From Mantamonas sphyraenae (Eukaryota > CRuMs > Mantamonadidae), in the NCBI GenBank assembly GCA_026936335.1, contig JAPMXV010000012.1, positions 186,001-250,000 of the forward strand: a stretch of DNA of 64,000 nt, in the 5' to 3' direction. The position numbers and the translations under genes were made by a program. Below are positions 31,241 through 42,785 of the stretch, in pieces; position 1 is the stretch's first letter; each line of letters opens with the position of its first letter. Under the pieces are notes generated by a model. It saw only the letters and a list, made by a program, of their open reading frames with translations. It did no database searches and was not told the DNA's origin.

Positions 31241-33549
31241 GGCGAGGGTTCGGCCTCCTGCATGAGCGAGTCCAGCTCTTTGACGGAGAGGATGTCCTGG
31301 TGGCTGATGCTCCAGCGACGCGCCACCTGTGCCGAGTCCACCTTGACTGTGAGGTGGTCCTGGGCACGCCCACGTGGCGAGCGCTGGTTATGTGCATGCG
31401 GTGGTGATCCGTGCGCAGAGGGTAAGGATGAGAGCGACGACGACGATTGGCCGTGCTGCTGCTGCTGCTGCTGCTGTTGATGCTTCTGTGCCTGTCGTTG
31501 CTGACGTGCCACACGACGTGACTCACGTGCCTCCTGCCTGCGCACTTCCTCTTTGATTTGCAGCACCTGCGACAGGGCCGCGTTGCGTGCGGGCGAACGG
31601 ACGGCAGCCGACCCCGCGGCCGCGGTGGAGTTGGCACTGCCGATGCGCTTCATGCGCCGCCTGCGTCCACCGGCCCCTGCCTGTGAGGAACCCGTGGAAC
31701 TGGCCGTGGCGGTGCTTGCTGAGCTGGCTCTGCTGCTGGCACTGGTCACTTTGCGTCGCGTGGTGCTCCTGCGTGTCTGCGGCTGCTGCGGCGGTGCCTC
31801 GTACTCGTTGCCTGTGCTCGTGCTGAATGCAGACTTTGGTCGTGCGCGTGCGGTGGCACTGTTGCCTCGCGACCCCTTTCGCGAGGAAGTGTCCCCTGCG
31901 CCCGCCGCCGCCGCCGCCGACGCTGGCCGTTGTTGTGTCTTGTGTGCGCGTCGTGTGCGTGTGCTGCCGCTTTTGGCTCGCTGGGCTGTGGCAAACATGA
32001 CGCTGCGGTCTTTCGACCGTGCCTCCCGTGTGCTCGGTTTCTCGTGGTCCTGTTCCTTCTGGTGGCCGCCCCTGTCGTCCTCTTCGTCGGAGAACAGATG
32101 CTGAAGCTCGTCCTTGTCGCTGCCGTCGCTCGACGACATCTTTGCCAGCTCCCGTTCCAGCAGCGACGGTCGTTTCTTTTTCTTCTTCCGCTTCCTTTCT
32201 GCCTTGTTGCCATCGCCGCCGCTGCTGCTGCTGGGCTGTGGGGTGGGCGAGGACGACGGATCCGACACAGACGTGGCTGTCAATTCCTCCTCTTCGGTGC
32301 TGTGTGACGACGACTGGCCCTGCTGCACATTTCTGTGGTCATTGTTGCTGTTGGTGCGCTGTTTCTCCTGCGACGCAGCTGCAGCACGCTCCTTTGCCTC
32401 CGCTTCTTGTTCCTGGCGGATCAGCTCTGCACGTTGCTTCTGCCACCTGCGTTCCTCCTCCTCCCGCTCTCGCAGCTGCTGGGCCACGTTCTCCAACTCG
32501 GCTTTGGCCTCGCGCATCTTGCGAAGCACTTCCTGATCCACATTGGGAGAGTGGACCATGAACGCCAGCGCGTCCGTCATCTCCTGGATCTGTGTTGCCA
32601 CAAACTGCACACAAGGAGGGGGAACGTTGGGTCAGCACACGCGATGGAGTTGGAAGGCATGGCAAGGGGCCAGGGGCCAGTGCATCTGTTGGATCACTTA
32701 CGTCTGGGTTGAGCAGTACTTTCGGGTCGGTTTCGATCTCGTCGTCAAAGTCCAGGTCGTCCTCTTCTGCGTGCCGGCGTCCTGCAGCGGCCGATCTGCC
32801 ACGTGACTGTGTGCCCGAGTGACGTGGCTGTGACAATGTGTGTCGTGATGCACCGTGCGAGGGTGGCTGGTGTCTGTGTGTGCCTGCCGAGGCGGCGCGG
32901 CGCGAGAGCAAACGGTCTCGATTGTCTTTGGTGTGGCCCAGAGAGGTCGCAGAGCGTGCGGGTGGTTCCCGACTCCTGCGCCGGGCTTCGGTGTCCCGTG
33001 CATACGAAGCCGTCTTTGGTCGGCTGCGTCGTCTGTGGGCAGGGATGGCGGGTGTGAGCGGGTACGCGCGGGTGCGAGGCGGGCTTGGCTGCAACGGTCG
33101 GAGTTTCCGGAGGCCGTAAAGGCCAGGAGGGAGATGGCATGCGTGTTGGAAGCACGGAAACACGGGTACAAGTCAGGTGGAGAAGCAACGCACTGGAGTT
33201 TGTCGTTGTATGGGCTGTCCTTGGGTGCCGAGGGGCCTTGGGAGTGGCGTGCGCGTCGGGCCTTGGCCTTGCGCTTCTGCTTGAGACGCAACTCGTGCTC
33301 CTCACGGTGCAAATTGGTGGTACGTTGGGGCCGCTCCACACGCGTGTCTGAATTCCAGGCCACGCGCTGTTTGCGCTCTGCAGCTTCGAGAGCGGCCTGT
33401 CGCCGTCGCCGAGCCGCGGCGCTGGCACCTGCACTCTTTGCGCGTGGTTTGGAGTCTGCAGAGTCGCTGCTGCCACCGGCGGAGACTCTGCGACGTGGAC
33501 GTGCAGAGACGACGCGCCCTGTGTACAGGTCGACCACGCTTTCGCTCAT
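31165..33549 (-). CDS. Low-complexity basic/coiled-coil protein (3 exons)
   Basis: Exons 33549-33194, 33032-32702 and 32604-31165 join in phases 2 and 0 (donors GTGCGT and GTAAGT). The product is 708 aa. Exon 1 is Arg/Lys-rich with Ala repeats. Exon 2 ends in an acidic patch (EEDDLDFDDEIETD). Exon 3 begins with an amphipathic helix (about residues 230-320) and then runs into long Ser/Arg/Gln-rich disorder, including a Gln run from CTG repeats. A short conserved-looking helix near the end (ISHQDILSVKELDSLMQEA) could be a binding motif. Function unknown. Its start codon is 37 bp from the divergent filamin-repeat start codon. Confidence 0.62.
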
Positions 33550-33586
33550 GTTTTTGGGGGCGCCGGCGCAGACAAAGCAAGGGCAG
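33550..33586. promoter_or_regulatory. 37-bp gap between two divergent start codons
   Basis: Only 37 bp separate the ATG at 33549 (minus) and the ATG at 33587 (plus). There is no room for separate promoters between the start codons, so transcription must begin within the neighbouring coding region or use a shared, very short element. The gap is GC-rich, with a T/G run and no TATA-like sequence. Confidence 0.5.
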
Positions 33587-36500
33587 ATGTCGTCTTCGGG
33601 GGCCCAGGACGCCGAAGAATGGAACGGGCATCTGGCTCCGTTTGGTAAGGAAGGGGAGGGGCAGGAAGAGAGGAGGTGGAGGAGGAGGCAAAGAGATGAA
33701 AGGCAATGAGAGAGCACTGACACGTTCCGGGGGGTGGGATTTGCACACCCAGGCGGTACGGTGTTTCGCAACCGCAGCAACAAGCCGGTGGAGGTGGATG
33801 TGCGACAGAGCTTCCGTGTGGAAACGTACTCTTCAAATGGAGAGTCGTGTCGGCAAGGCGGCGTACGCTTCCGGCTGGACGTGTTGTGCGATGCCCACGC
33901 TGTGGATGTGGAGCGCAGCGTGGAAGACCACGGGAACGGCTCGTACACGTTTGCATGGAGGCCTCCGGCAGCAGGACGATACACCCTGCAGGTGGTGAGC
34001 AGTCCTGCTCTTCAGATTTACGACGACGTGTTTCAGGTGACGGTGGTGCCGTGTACGTGGAGGGCGAAAGGGAGTTGGTGCGACAACCGGGCAACGGCTA
34101 GCGCTGGAGCCGCCGCTGACACACCGACGTGCGCGCCGGACGTTTGCACACACACAGCGAACCGGCCAGCACACAGTGCGACGGTGTTCCCATCGTTGAG
34201 TGGCAAGGCAGGCGTAGAACAAAAGTTTGTGATCCAGACCAAGCAGAGCAACGGGGAGAAGTGCCTTTCGGGCGGCTGCGACTTTGTGGTCAACGTGGTG
34301 CCTCTGGACGAAGACTACAACACAGACTATCCAGATCCGTATGTGACGGACCGATTCAATGGCACCTACGAGGTGCGCTGGATGCCGCTGAGGCCAGGCA
34401 AGTACCGGGTGAATGTGCTGTGCGACACGCCGACGGTCGAGAAGATCTACGGCCAGCAAAAGCTGACGGAGATCGAGCCGGGAGACGTGGACGCGTCGCT
34501 GTGCACAGTGGAGCTGCTGGACACGGAAGTGTACACGACGCAGGAGCAGTTCTTTGAAATTGTGGCGCGGGATGCGTTTGGCAACGAGTATGGCAAGGGT
34601 GGGACGGAGTTTACGGTGAGCGTGCGGGGTCCCTCGGGCAAGGCGCTGTCGTCGATCGAGCTGGCCGACCAGGGGGACGGCCACTATGTGGTGTCGTATC
34701 TGCCGCGGCTGGCAGGCAAGTACACGTTCCGGATTACGATGGAAGGGGTCGAGGTGCGGGACTCGCCCGTGACGGTGCGTGCGGTGCACCCTCCGTTTGA
34801 TCCGTCCAAGACGCTTGTGAATGGAGAGGTGGACGACCAAAACGTGGGTATGGACACGCTGCGTACGGGAGTGGTGAACAACGACGCCATGTTTGTGATC
34901 CAGGCCTGCAACTGCTTCGGGGTGCCAATGCGCAAGGGGGGCCTGCAGTTCTACGTGCGTCTGTTGGGCCCCATCACATACCGTCCGCAAGTGGTGGACA
35001 ACAACGACGGCAGCTACACGGTGCGATATGCGCTGCCTCTGTCTGGTCACTACCTGGTGGTGATCCGTTGTTCGGGCGAGGACATCCAAGGATCGCCGTT
35101 TGCGTTGAACGTGGTGCCCAGCAGCATCCATGGGGAATCATGGGTGGCAGGAGGCACAGGAATCTTTCATGCGACGGCGATGGTACCGAGCGAATTTGAG
35201 CTGCTGTACGCAGGGGTCAACGCAGACGACAACGACTTGGAAGACATCCGACCGGAAGACTTGGACCCAAAGTCCAAGATACACTCGCTGCAGGGGATTG
35301 CACACGCACATCGGTTGGGCAAACAGGTGCGCAGCTTTTCGCTGTCCGGGCCAAGCGGAGGGGGCAGCGGAGCGGGCGGGGGCAGCCCGAGCGCACCGAC
35401 ATCGCCGCGACTGTCGCTGTACCGCAAAGGATCGTTGCCCGGGGACGCAATGTCGCCTCGGGTGGGTGTGGGAAGCGGAATGGGCGTGGGAAGCGCGGGG
35501 CAGGAAAGTGGGGAGGTGTTGAGCCCGCGCACGTCGGGTGGTGGGCTTGGAGGCACGCTGACGACATCCACGTCGACGTCGTCAACGAGTGAAACGTGGT
35601 CTGTGGCAGGATCGACAACAAGCGGATGGTCGTCGAGGCGGAGCAAGAGCACAGTGGGCGGAGGAAGCGGAAGGCGTCGGAAGAAGCGGGCGCCACCAGA
35701 CATCCCGGAAGTGTATTCGAACGGACGGAGCAGGGAGCACATTTTGTCGCGAGGAGGCGTGGATCAGCCTTCAGGGGAGGCCGAGAATTTTGTGGTGAAG
35801 CTGGATGGGCCGATTCATGTGACTGGGAGCGTGGTGGAACGCAAGCAGGGCGGATACAAGGTGAAGTACACGGTGCCGACGTCGGGTGACTACACGCTCA
35901 AAGTACTGTACCGCAATGCGCCTGTGTACGGGAGCCCGTTCCTGGTGCACGTGGATGCGGTGGAGGTGGACGCGCAAGCGTGCACGGCAGAAGGGCGTGC
36001 GTTGCGTGTGGGCGTGCCCAAAAAGGCGATGAAGTTTACCATCCAGGCACGGGACCACAAGGGCAAGCGCATCAAGCACGGCGGACAGAACTTTAGCGTG
36101 GCGTTGAACGGACCGTGTTCTGTGGCCGGAGTGGTGGAGGACAACGGAAACGGAACTCACACGGCGTCGTACATGGTGCCTGCCACAGGAGCGTTCCAGC
36201 TGGCTGTCAAGTCGGACGGGGAGCACATCCAGGGATCGCCATTCCAGGTTTCCATCAAGCCGTATGCGGAGCGGGAGCTGGACGTGTTTACGCTGGGCGG
36301 GAAAGAAGAGGAGGGTGCAGGGAAAGGCAAGGGCAAAGGAAAGGGAAAGAAAAAGAAGCGAAAGGGAAAGGGCAAGGTGGAACGGGCAGCGAGTGCCGAT
36401 GTTCGCCGGAGCAGCGGCAGCAGTACGAACCAACGGCGGCCGAAAACATCGTCAGCCGGGAGCACCGAGCAGTTGCGTGCAAGTATGGGCTCGCGCGGAG

Positions 36501-37204
36501 TGGTGTTTGCGTCGCGGAAGAAGCGCGTGGAGCAGGAGGCGAGGCGGCGTGCGTCGGAAGGGTTGGGCCGCTCGACGGTGTTTGACGTTGCGGCAGGCAG
36601 TAGCAGCAACAGCGCAGGAGGAGTGTCTGGGGGACGAAAGAGCAGCACACGAAGCCGCAAGAGCAGCAGCAGCAGCAGCAGCGGCAAAGGCCGGCGTGGG
36701 AGCGGGAAGGAACCCGTCGTTCGCACGATGCATTTTACGAGTGCGTTTGTGGAGCACTCGGGAGAGTATGTGGAAAAGGTGGAGGTGAACCTGGAGTTCC
36801 AGGTGCAGACGAGCGAAGCGTACGTGCAGTTCAACGACGAAGAGCCGGAGTACCTGCCTGTGCTGACGAACGTGGAAGGCGACGCTCTGGAGTGCTGGGA
36901 TCTTTGTGTGGGCACGAGTGTGGTGCTACACGGACGGGTAGTGATGCTGACGAGCGCCAACCGGGCGACGGTGAGGTGGATCGACTATCAGGCGGAGCGT
37001 CTGATGGACATGAAGGAGAAGCTGCGACGATCGCTTGCCGGGCGGCAGCTTGCCTTGACGCGGCCCGGGTTGCGGCAGAGCACAAAACGCACGGGCGGCG
37101 TGGTGAACCTGCGCACGCTCATCACAGAGGTGGACGAGCTGCGGGAGGAGTTGGCGCTTTGGGATCCGCAGCGGTCGGAGGCGATTGTGCGTGGATTGGT
37201 GTGA
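33587..37204 (+). CDS. Filamin/ABP280 immunoglobulin-repeat protein (2 exons)
   Basis: Exon 1 is 33587-33644 (19 codons plus 1 nt). The intron has donor GTAAGG, a CTGACACGT branch and acceptor CACCCAG; exon 2 is 33753-37204. The product is 1169 aa. I count about six filamin-type repeats, each with the G-x-Y-x-V-x-Y/W...P-x-x-x-G-x-Y-x-x-x-V core and the G-SPF ending (examples GSYTVRYALPLSGHYLVVI, IQGSPFALNV, YGSPFLVHV). Repeats four and five are separated by a long Gly/Ser-rich disordered stretch (about 460-680). After repeat six come a Lys/Gly tract, Ser/Arg-rich disorder and a final mixed domain (about 1000-1169). No calponin-homology actin-binding domain is present, so this is not a classical filamin. 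Confidence 0.82.
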
Positions 37205-37301
37205 TGGAGTGTGTGGTGATGACGGGAAATGGATGCATTTGTACAGAAAATAGGGTGAGGAGGATGTGGAGGTAGGGGTTTGGAGGGAAAGTCACTGTGG
37301 G

Positions 37302-39299
37302 TCACTCTGGGTCGAGGCCGCCGCGGCAGGTGGGGCATTCGAGCTTGATGTCCATCCAGCGTTGGAGACACTCTGCGTGAAAGACATGGTCGCAGCGGGC
37401 AATCATCCAGTCTCGCGCTTGGATGTCGACGGGAGTCATGCAGATGACACAATCGATGTCCTGGCCTTCGACAAGGAGGTGGTCGGGGATGGGCCGGCGG
37501 TAGTTGTACTTTTCCGGGAGGAAGCGGGCGGGGACAAAGAAGCGGGGGCCAAAGACGTCCTGGAGGTGGAGGAACAATGGCCTGTGCGGCGACCCAGCAG
37601 ATGAGGGCCCAGCACATGGTGGTGTTTGGTTCGCCGTGGATCATATTGTCGGCGTAGCCGTAAAAGTAGAGTGGGATGGCGAGGCGGGCGATGGACATGC
37701 CGATGATGTAGGAGGAGAGTAGAGGGTGCTTTGTGTCGCGTGAGGCGGAGCAGTAGATCTGGGGAATCCAGAAGGAGTAGAGGAGGAAAACAAAGAGATA
37801 AAAGTGATTGCGGAGTTGAAAGACGAGGAAAACGCCACCGAGCATGAAGCCGTAGAAGCGCATGTAAAGGGTGCCGAGTTCACGGCGGACACGCGCCCAG
37901 CCCTGGTTGAAGCCCGTGGGGTTTCGTGCCTTCCAGATGGAGAGGAGGTAGCGCATCTCAAAGATGGAAAACTGGACGAGCTTGCAGAAGCCGATGAGGG
38001 CAAAGGCGTTGAAGACACTCTCGGAGTAAAGGCCAAAGGTGAGGTGGATGAGGAGGGAGTATGCGTCGAGGATGGCCTGCTCGCCAACAGTGAGGAGGGA
38101 GACCTTGGTGAGCATGCTGGGGGTCTTGCTGTAGTCCATCTGGCGAATGGTGAGGAGGAGCTCAACAATGGAGGCGACAGCAGCATAGGCGACGTAGGAG
38201 AGGGCCTGCTGAGTGTACTCGCGGAGGTCGACGGTGGCGCTCTCGAGTTCCATGAGGATGCCACAGTGCTGGCTGGCGACAAAGCCGTGCATGTCAAAGT
38301 GAAGGTCGCTTTCGATGTCCCTGAGCTGTTTGCGGAGGAGGGCACGCTTGTCGTAGGAAAGGCGAGGGGCCTGGAGTTGCTGGCGGAGCTGTTGGAGTTC
38401 GCGCTCGGCCTTTTTCATGGACGGGGTCAGCAGGCCCATCTGGATGGTGAAGCGGAAGAAGCAGGGGTTGTTCTGTGGGTCCTTGGCGATGAGCTCCTGC
38501 AGAGCAGAGTCTGCGTTCTTGAGGGCGTCTTGCTTTGCGAGTTCGCGATTTGTAAGGAGGCCCAAACGCACAGAACGCAGTTGCTCCTCCATCGCAGTCT
38601 GGTTGTTGCTGACGTCAAAGGACGGGCGGAAGGGCTGACGTGTGGCCTGGAACCCGAGGAGCATGAGCTTGCCCGTGGTCCAGAAATAGACGCCACGGAG
38701 GTTGAGCTCGAGAAAGTCGTCCGTGCTGTACTTGCCGTTTCTGAGGAGCATGCGTCCCTGTGGGAGTTGACGGGTGGGGTGGAGAGGGTGTAAGCACAGG
38801 TGGGATGGAGAGGATGGGTGGTGGTGGTGGGGGGGTGAGGTTGCAAGGGGAGCGAGCTTACGAGGACAAAGTCGGCGTTTTGGACGGGCGACGGAGTGTT
38901 CTGGAGGCGGAAGACGAGCTCACCAGCGTCGCGCTGAAGAACAAAGGAGGAGGCCTGGGTTGAATAGTTTGTCTGGCGATGTTTCCAGGCGCCTGAGGAG
39001 CGTGTGTGTGGGGAAGAGAGCGGGCGGCGAAAAGGTGTGAGCGGTTGTTGGGAAAATGGGGGCGACGGCGGACAGGGTCGGTGGGCGGGGAGGGATGGCG
39101 ACAAACCTTTGAAGAGGGCGGTGATGTTGCGGGAGAAGGGTAGTTGTGCCGGGTCGATGTGCTGGGTGATGTTTGGCTGGAGAGTAAGGCGAGGCGGGGT
39201 CGGGGCGGAGGGACGTTCCGAGTCTGCCGCGACCACGGCAAGGATGGAGGGTATGAAGGAGCACAGGAGCAGGGCAATGAGGAGCTTGGCCCTGGTCAT
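37302..39299 (-). CDS. Tul1/FLY-type transmembrane RING E3 ligase, one frame break
   Basis: Exons 39299-39107, 38992-38862 and 38757-37302 (donors GTTTGT and GTAAGC). After correcting one break the length is about 592 aa. It has a signal peptide (AKLLIALLLCSFIPSILA), then a lumenal domain with LRNGKYSTDDF and LRGVYFWTTGKL, about seven TM helices, the motif LQDVFGPRFFVP, and a C-terminal RING-H2 (CVICMTPVDI...CDHVFHAECLQRW...CPTC). Dsc/Tul1 ligases in yeast Golgi/endosome and FLY1/2 in plants share this architecture. Near 37577 the reading frame shifts by one nucleotide just before LFLHLQD; removing one A from CAGGCCATTG would restore it. It starts 96 bp from the divergent PH-IQ gene. Confidence 0.82.
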
Positions 39300-39395
39300 G
39301 GAGAATGGGTGACGGGGGGTGGTGTTGGTGGAGAGGGCGGGGACAGGGCGGGGACAGGGCGCCGGCCGGGGCAAAGCAGGACGGTCGGCTGTGGA

Positions 39396-42300
39396 ATGGG
39401 CAACGAGCAGTCGCAAGGAGGAAACGTTGCAGCTGACGCAGGGAAGGGAGAGGGAATCGGGGTGGAGGACGGGAAGGGCAGGTCCGAGAAGGAGGAGAAA
39501 GGAGGAGGCGGAGTCGTGCGGCAAAACTCGTATGGGATCAAGAGTGTGGGAGGGAGCAAGTATTCGCTGATGGACGGGCAGAGGGAGGCGGGGAACGGGC
39601 AGACTGGCCAACAGGGAGGTGAGGAGAGCGGAGCGAGGGAGCAACGGACGTCGTCGACGGGCAAGGGCAAGGAGGAGGAGATGCAGAATGAGGGAGAAAA
39701 GCGGACTGAGAAGGTGGGTGGGGATGTAAAGGAGGTGAGGAAGGAAGAAGGTGGTGGAGGGAAAGTGGAGCAAGTCGGGGCGGGCGAGGCGAATGCCGGG
39801 AAATCCGTTGCAGGGAGCGCGGCGGAGAAGGAGGACAGCGGGAGCGACAAGGAGAATGATGGAGAGGAGGGGGAGGAGGGAGGTGGTGTGGCACGGGCAG
39901 GGGGAGATTCAGGTGAGAGTGCGAGGGAGGAGGTGGATGTTGTTGCAGTGGAGGTGGAGGAGGAAGGGGAGAAAGAAGAGGAGGAGGAGGTGGAGGAAGA
40001 TCGGCAAGCGTACTACAGGAAGAGGTTCGAGCCAGAGGAGGTGAAGCGTGCGGGATATCTGACAAAGGAAAAGACGGGATTGGCGACGACGGGATGGAAG
40101 AAGCGGTTCTTTGTGCTGGAGGAGCAACGTGTGCGAGTGTACAAGTCGAAGATGCTGATGGAGCGAGGGCAAGAGGCAGACGAGGAGTTGGAAGTATGGG
40201 AGGCAACGGTGGAGAGTGTGGATGCAAAGGAGGTGGAGGAGGAGCGTGCGTGGTGTCTGCGTGTACGTCCTGCAAACGGGGCAGAGGCGATGGTGGCGCA
40301 GGCGCCGAACGAGTTTGAACAGCGAGAGTGGATTGCAGCGCTTGAGCGAGCGTCACAGAAGCCAAAGTGGAAGAGAGAACAAGAGGCAAACATGGAAAAG
40401 ATGGCAAGGGTGATACAGGGGGCGTTCTACGCGTGGCAGGCGCGGCGGAAGATGCGTTTGCGGCAGATTGCATTGGAAGAGATGCGAAAGGCAAACACCA
40501 AGCGGGTGCGTATGGCAGTGCACATCCAGCGGATGTTTCGTGGATTCAAGGCGCGGCAGCGTGCGCGGGAGCTGAGGCGGGAAGCAGCAGCCAAAGCGCG
40601 GTTTGAAAAGATGCTTCGGGAGCGAGAGGCGGCAATTCGGCGAGCGGAGGAGGCGAATCGTGTGAAGCGGGCGCAGATTGCAAAGGATACACCACCACCT
40701 CCTCCTGTGCCGTCCGAAGAGGGCGAAGAGTGGATGTGGCCGCTGCGCAAGCCAACGTTTGTTCTGACGGGCATTGAGCAGAAGAAGAGGGGCCAGAAGG
40801 ATGAGGAAGAGGAAGAGGACATGCGGCGAAGGATTGCAGCTGCACACGCAGAGGCACTGAGCAGGAGTGCAGCTGTGCAGATGGCGTCGCTGGACTTGCC
40901 GCAGCCAGAATTGATTCGAACGGAACGGCCACTGACGGCAGAGCTGGACCGAGGTCGGCGGGTGAGGGAAGAAAGGGTGGTTGTGGCAGAGGAGGAGGAG
41001 GTGGAGGAGGAGGACAAGGCAAAGAAGCGGCGGAAGAAGAAGAAGCGAAAGAGGAAGAAGCGAAAGAACGTGCGGGAGCGGCCTGTGACGGCACATCTGG
41101 CAGAACGGGAGAAACGATGGCTTGAGAGAGACATGGCATTGATATCTGCGAGCCGTGGCGGGAGCCCACGTGCGCAGAGTGCACGTGTAGGGGCGGGCAA
41201 GAGAGAGTGGAGCGCAGGGGGGGATTCGACATCGCTGCAGCTGTTGTTGATGGATGAGGGGGACGAAGATGAGGAGGAGGAGCTTTTGTTTAGTCGGGTG
41301 GAGGAGGAGGAGGAGGAGGAGGTTGCGCGGGTGAATGCGAGGAGGGCGAAGCCACCAGCTGGGAGGGCGAGGCCGGGGACTGCGATGGGGATGGGGATGG
41401 GTATGGGGAGGGTGAGGCCGGGGACGGCGATGGCGGGGGAGAGGCGGAGGCCCGTGACGGCAAGCGAAAGGAGCGCGTCGGGAGTGTTCCGCAGGTATGT
41501 GGATGTGGAGACAAAGAAAAAAGTGAGGAGGCCGAGCACGGGAGTCTCGGTGGCCGAAACTCTGAGTGCGGAACTGCACGAAAAGTTGAGTCGAGATGCT
41601 ATCGCAAGGCCGCACCGTCCGGCGACAGGGAGCGGACGGAGAGGCGAGCGAGGTGCCGGGGGTCCGAGGAGGAGGAGACCGGTGACCACGGGTGGGGAGA
41701 GGTTCGTGGAGCAGCAGGCACGCACGACCGAGGCGTTTCGGAGGAGGCAGTCAGAGGCGCTGGAACAAAGGCGGGCGGCGAGGGAGGAGATTGAAGAGGT
41801 GGAACGTCTGAACGAGAGTGTGAATGTGCATCGACAGCACTTTCTGTCGTATCTGATGGGCATCAAGACGGGCAAGTCGATGGAAGTGCTGCGCGGGGAG
41901 GCGCCCGGGACACTGCTGGACACAGAGTCGAGGTCGCGTGCGAGTGCGTACGGGATGAGGATGAGCGAGTATAGGCGGGCATATGAAGAGGTGCGTGAAA
42001 AGACGCAGGCGCAGGTGTTTACGCGAGCAGGTGGGCAAGATCGGGTGGATCGCGGGAGTGAGACACCGTTTTTCGTGGATGCAAGGGAGTTTGGAGCGAC
42101 ACATGATGTCGGGGTGCAGGAGGAGGAGGATGGGCCGATGGATTTGTTCTCTGGCGTGCAGATTTTTGGGTTGAGGGATTTGGAGGAGGCGGAGAGGGAG
42201 AAGGAGCGGCGGGCGAAGGAACGGGAGATTGCAGAGAGGAAAAGGGAGAGATTGGCGAAGGAAAGGGAGAGGGAGAGGGAAAAGAGGGAGAAGAGGGAGA

Positions 42301-42785
42301 TGGAGGAGGCGGAGGATCATCATCACAATGATCAGGTGGAGTTTGGAGAGGTGGAGATGAGCGAGGTGAGCGAGTTGGAGAGTCCTCATGTGGTGGAAGA
42401 GGGAGAGGATGGTGGGGATGATGGGTTGGAGGTCGTTGTTGAGGAGGAGGAGCAAGGGGAGGTGGAGAACGGGGAGGAGGAGGTTGGGGAAGGAGTAGAG
42501 GAAGAGGTGGAGGAGGTTGGGGAGGATGGTGAGGAGGAGGTGGTGGTTGGGGAGGATGGTGAGGAGGAGGCAGTGGAGGAGGAGGAGGAGGCAGAGGAGG
42601 ATGGTGAGGAGGAGGTGGTGGTGGTTGGGGAGGATGGTGAGGAGGAGGTGGTGGAGGTTGGGGAGGATGCAGAGGAGGAGGCAGAGGTGGTTGAGGGAGC
42701 TGTGGAGGGAGAAGAAGAAGAGGTTGCTCAGCCGATGGCGGTGGAGATGGAGCTGAGCGACAGTGAGAGCGACAAAGAGGAATGA
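39396..42785 (+). CDS. PH domain and IQ-motif protein with acidic tail
   Basis: 1129 aa. The chosen ATG (39396) gives MGNEQS, a good N-myristoylation sequence; a longer frame upstream lacks support. The first 200 residues are acidic and disordered. A PH domain spans about 212-325 (RAGYLTKEK...WKKRFFVLEE...EFEQREWIAALERA), followed by two IQ calmodulin-binding motifs (IQGAFYAWQARRK and IQRMFRGFKARQR). The middle is basic with repeated RPVTA/RPGTA motifs. The last ~200 residues are Glu-rich with imperfect VGEDGEEE repeats (42505-42690). Membrane binding through myristate plus PH is inferred. The stop overlaps the first ATG of the ALG3 frame by ATGA. Confidence 0.72.
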   Translation: MGNEQSQGGNVAADAGKGEGIGVEDGKGRSEKEEKGGGGVVRQNSYGIKSVGGSKYSLMDGQREAGNGQTGQQGGEESGAREQRTSSTGKGKEEEMQNEGEKRTEKVGGDVKEVRKEEGGGGKVEQVGAGEANAGKSVAGSAAEKEDSGSDKENDGEEGEEGGGVARAGGDSGESAREEVDVVAVEVEEEGEKEEEEEVEEDRQAYYRKRFEPEEVKRAGYLTKEKTGLATTGWKKRFFVLEEQRVRVYKSKMLMERGQEADEELEVWEATVESVDAKEVEEERAWCLRVRPANGAEAMVAQAPNEFEQREWIAALERASQKPKWKREQEANMEKMARVIQGAFYAWQARRKMRLRQIALEEMRKANTKRVRMAVHIQRMFRGFKARQRARELRREAAAKARFEKMLREREAAIRRAEEANRVKRAQIAKDTPPPPPVPSEEGEEWMWPLRKPTFVLTGIEQKKRGQKDEEEEEDMRRRIAAAHAEALSRSAAVQMASLDLPQPELIRTERPLTAELDRGRRVREERVVVAEEEEVEEEDKAKKRRKKKKRKRKKRKNVRERPVTAHLAEREKRWLERDMALISASRGGSPRAQSARVGAGKREWSAGGDSTSLQLLLMDEGDEDEEEELLFSRVEEEEEEEVARVNARRAKPPAGRARPGTAMGMGMGMGRVRPGTAMAGERRRPVTASERSASGVFRRYVDVETKKKVRRPSTGVSVAETLSAELHEKLSRDAIARPHRPATGSGRRGERGAGGPRRRRPVTTGGERFVEQQARTTEAFRRRQSEALEQRRAAREEIEEVERLNESVNVHRQHFLSYLMGIKTGKSMEVLRGEAPGTLLDTESRSRASAYGMRMSEYRRAYEEVREKTQAQVFTRAGGQDRVDRGSETPFFVDAREFGATHDVGVQEEEDGPMDLFSGVQIFGLRDLEEAEREKERRAKEREIAERKRERLAKEREREREKREKREMEEAEDHHHNDQVEFGEVEMSEVSELESPHVVEEGEDGGDDGLEVVVEEEEQGEVENGEEEVGEGVEEEVEEVGEDGEEEVVVGEDGEEEAVEEEEEAEEDGEEEVVVVGEDGEEEVVEVGEDAEEEAEVVEGAVEGEEEEVAQPMAVEMELSDSESDKEE

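Noticed and set aside
31455-31480. CTG repeat as a pathological-type expansion
   Set aside because: It is short, in frame (Gln run) and similar to many other triplet tracts in this window.
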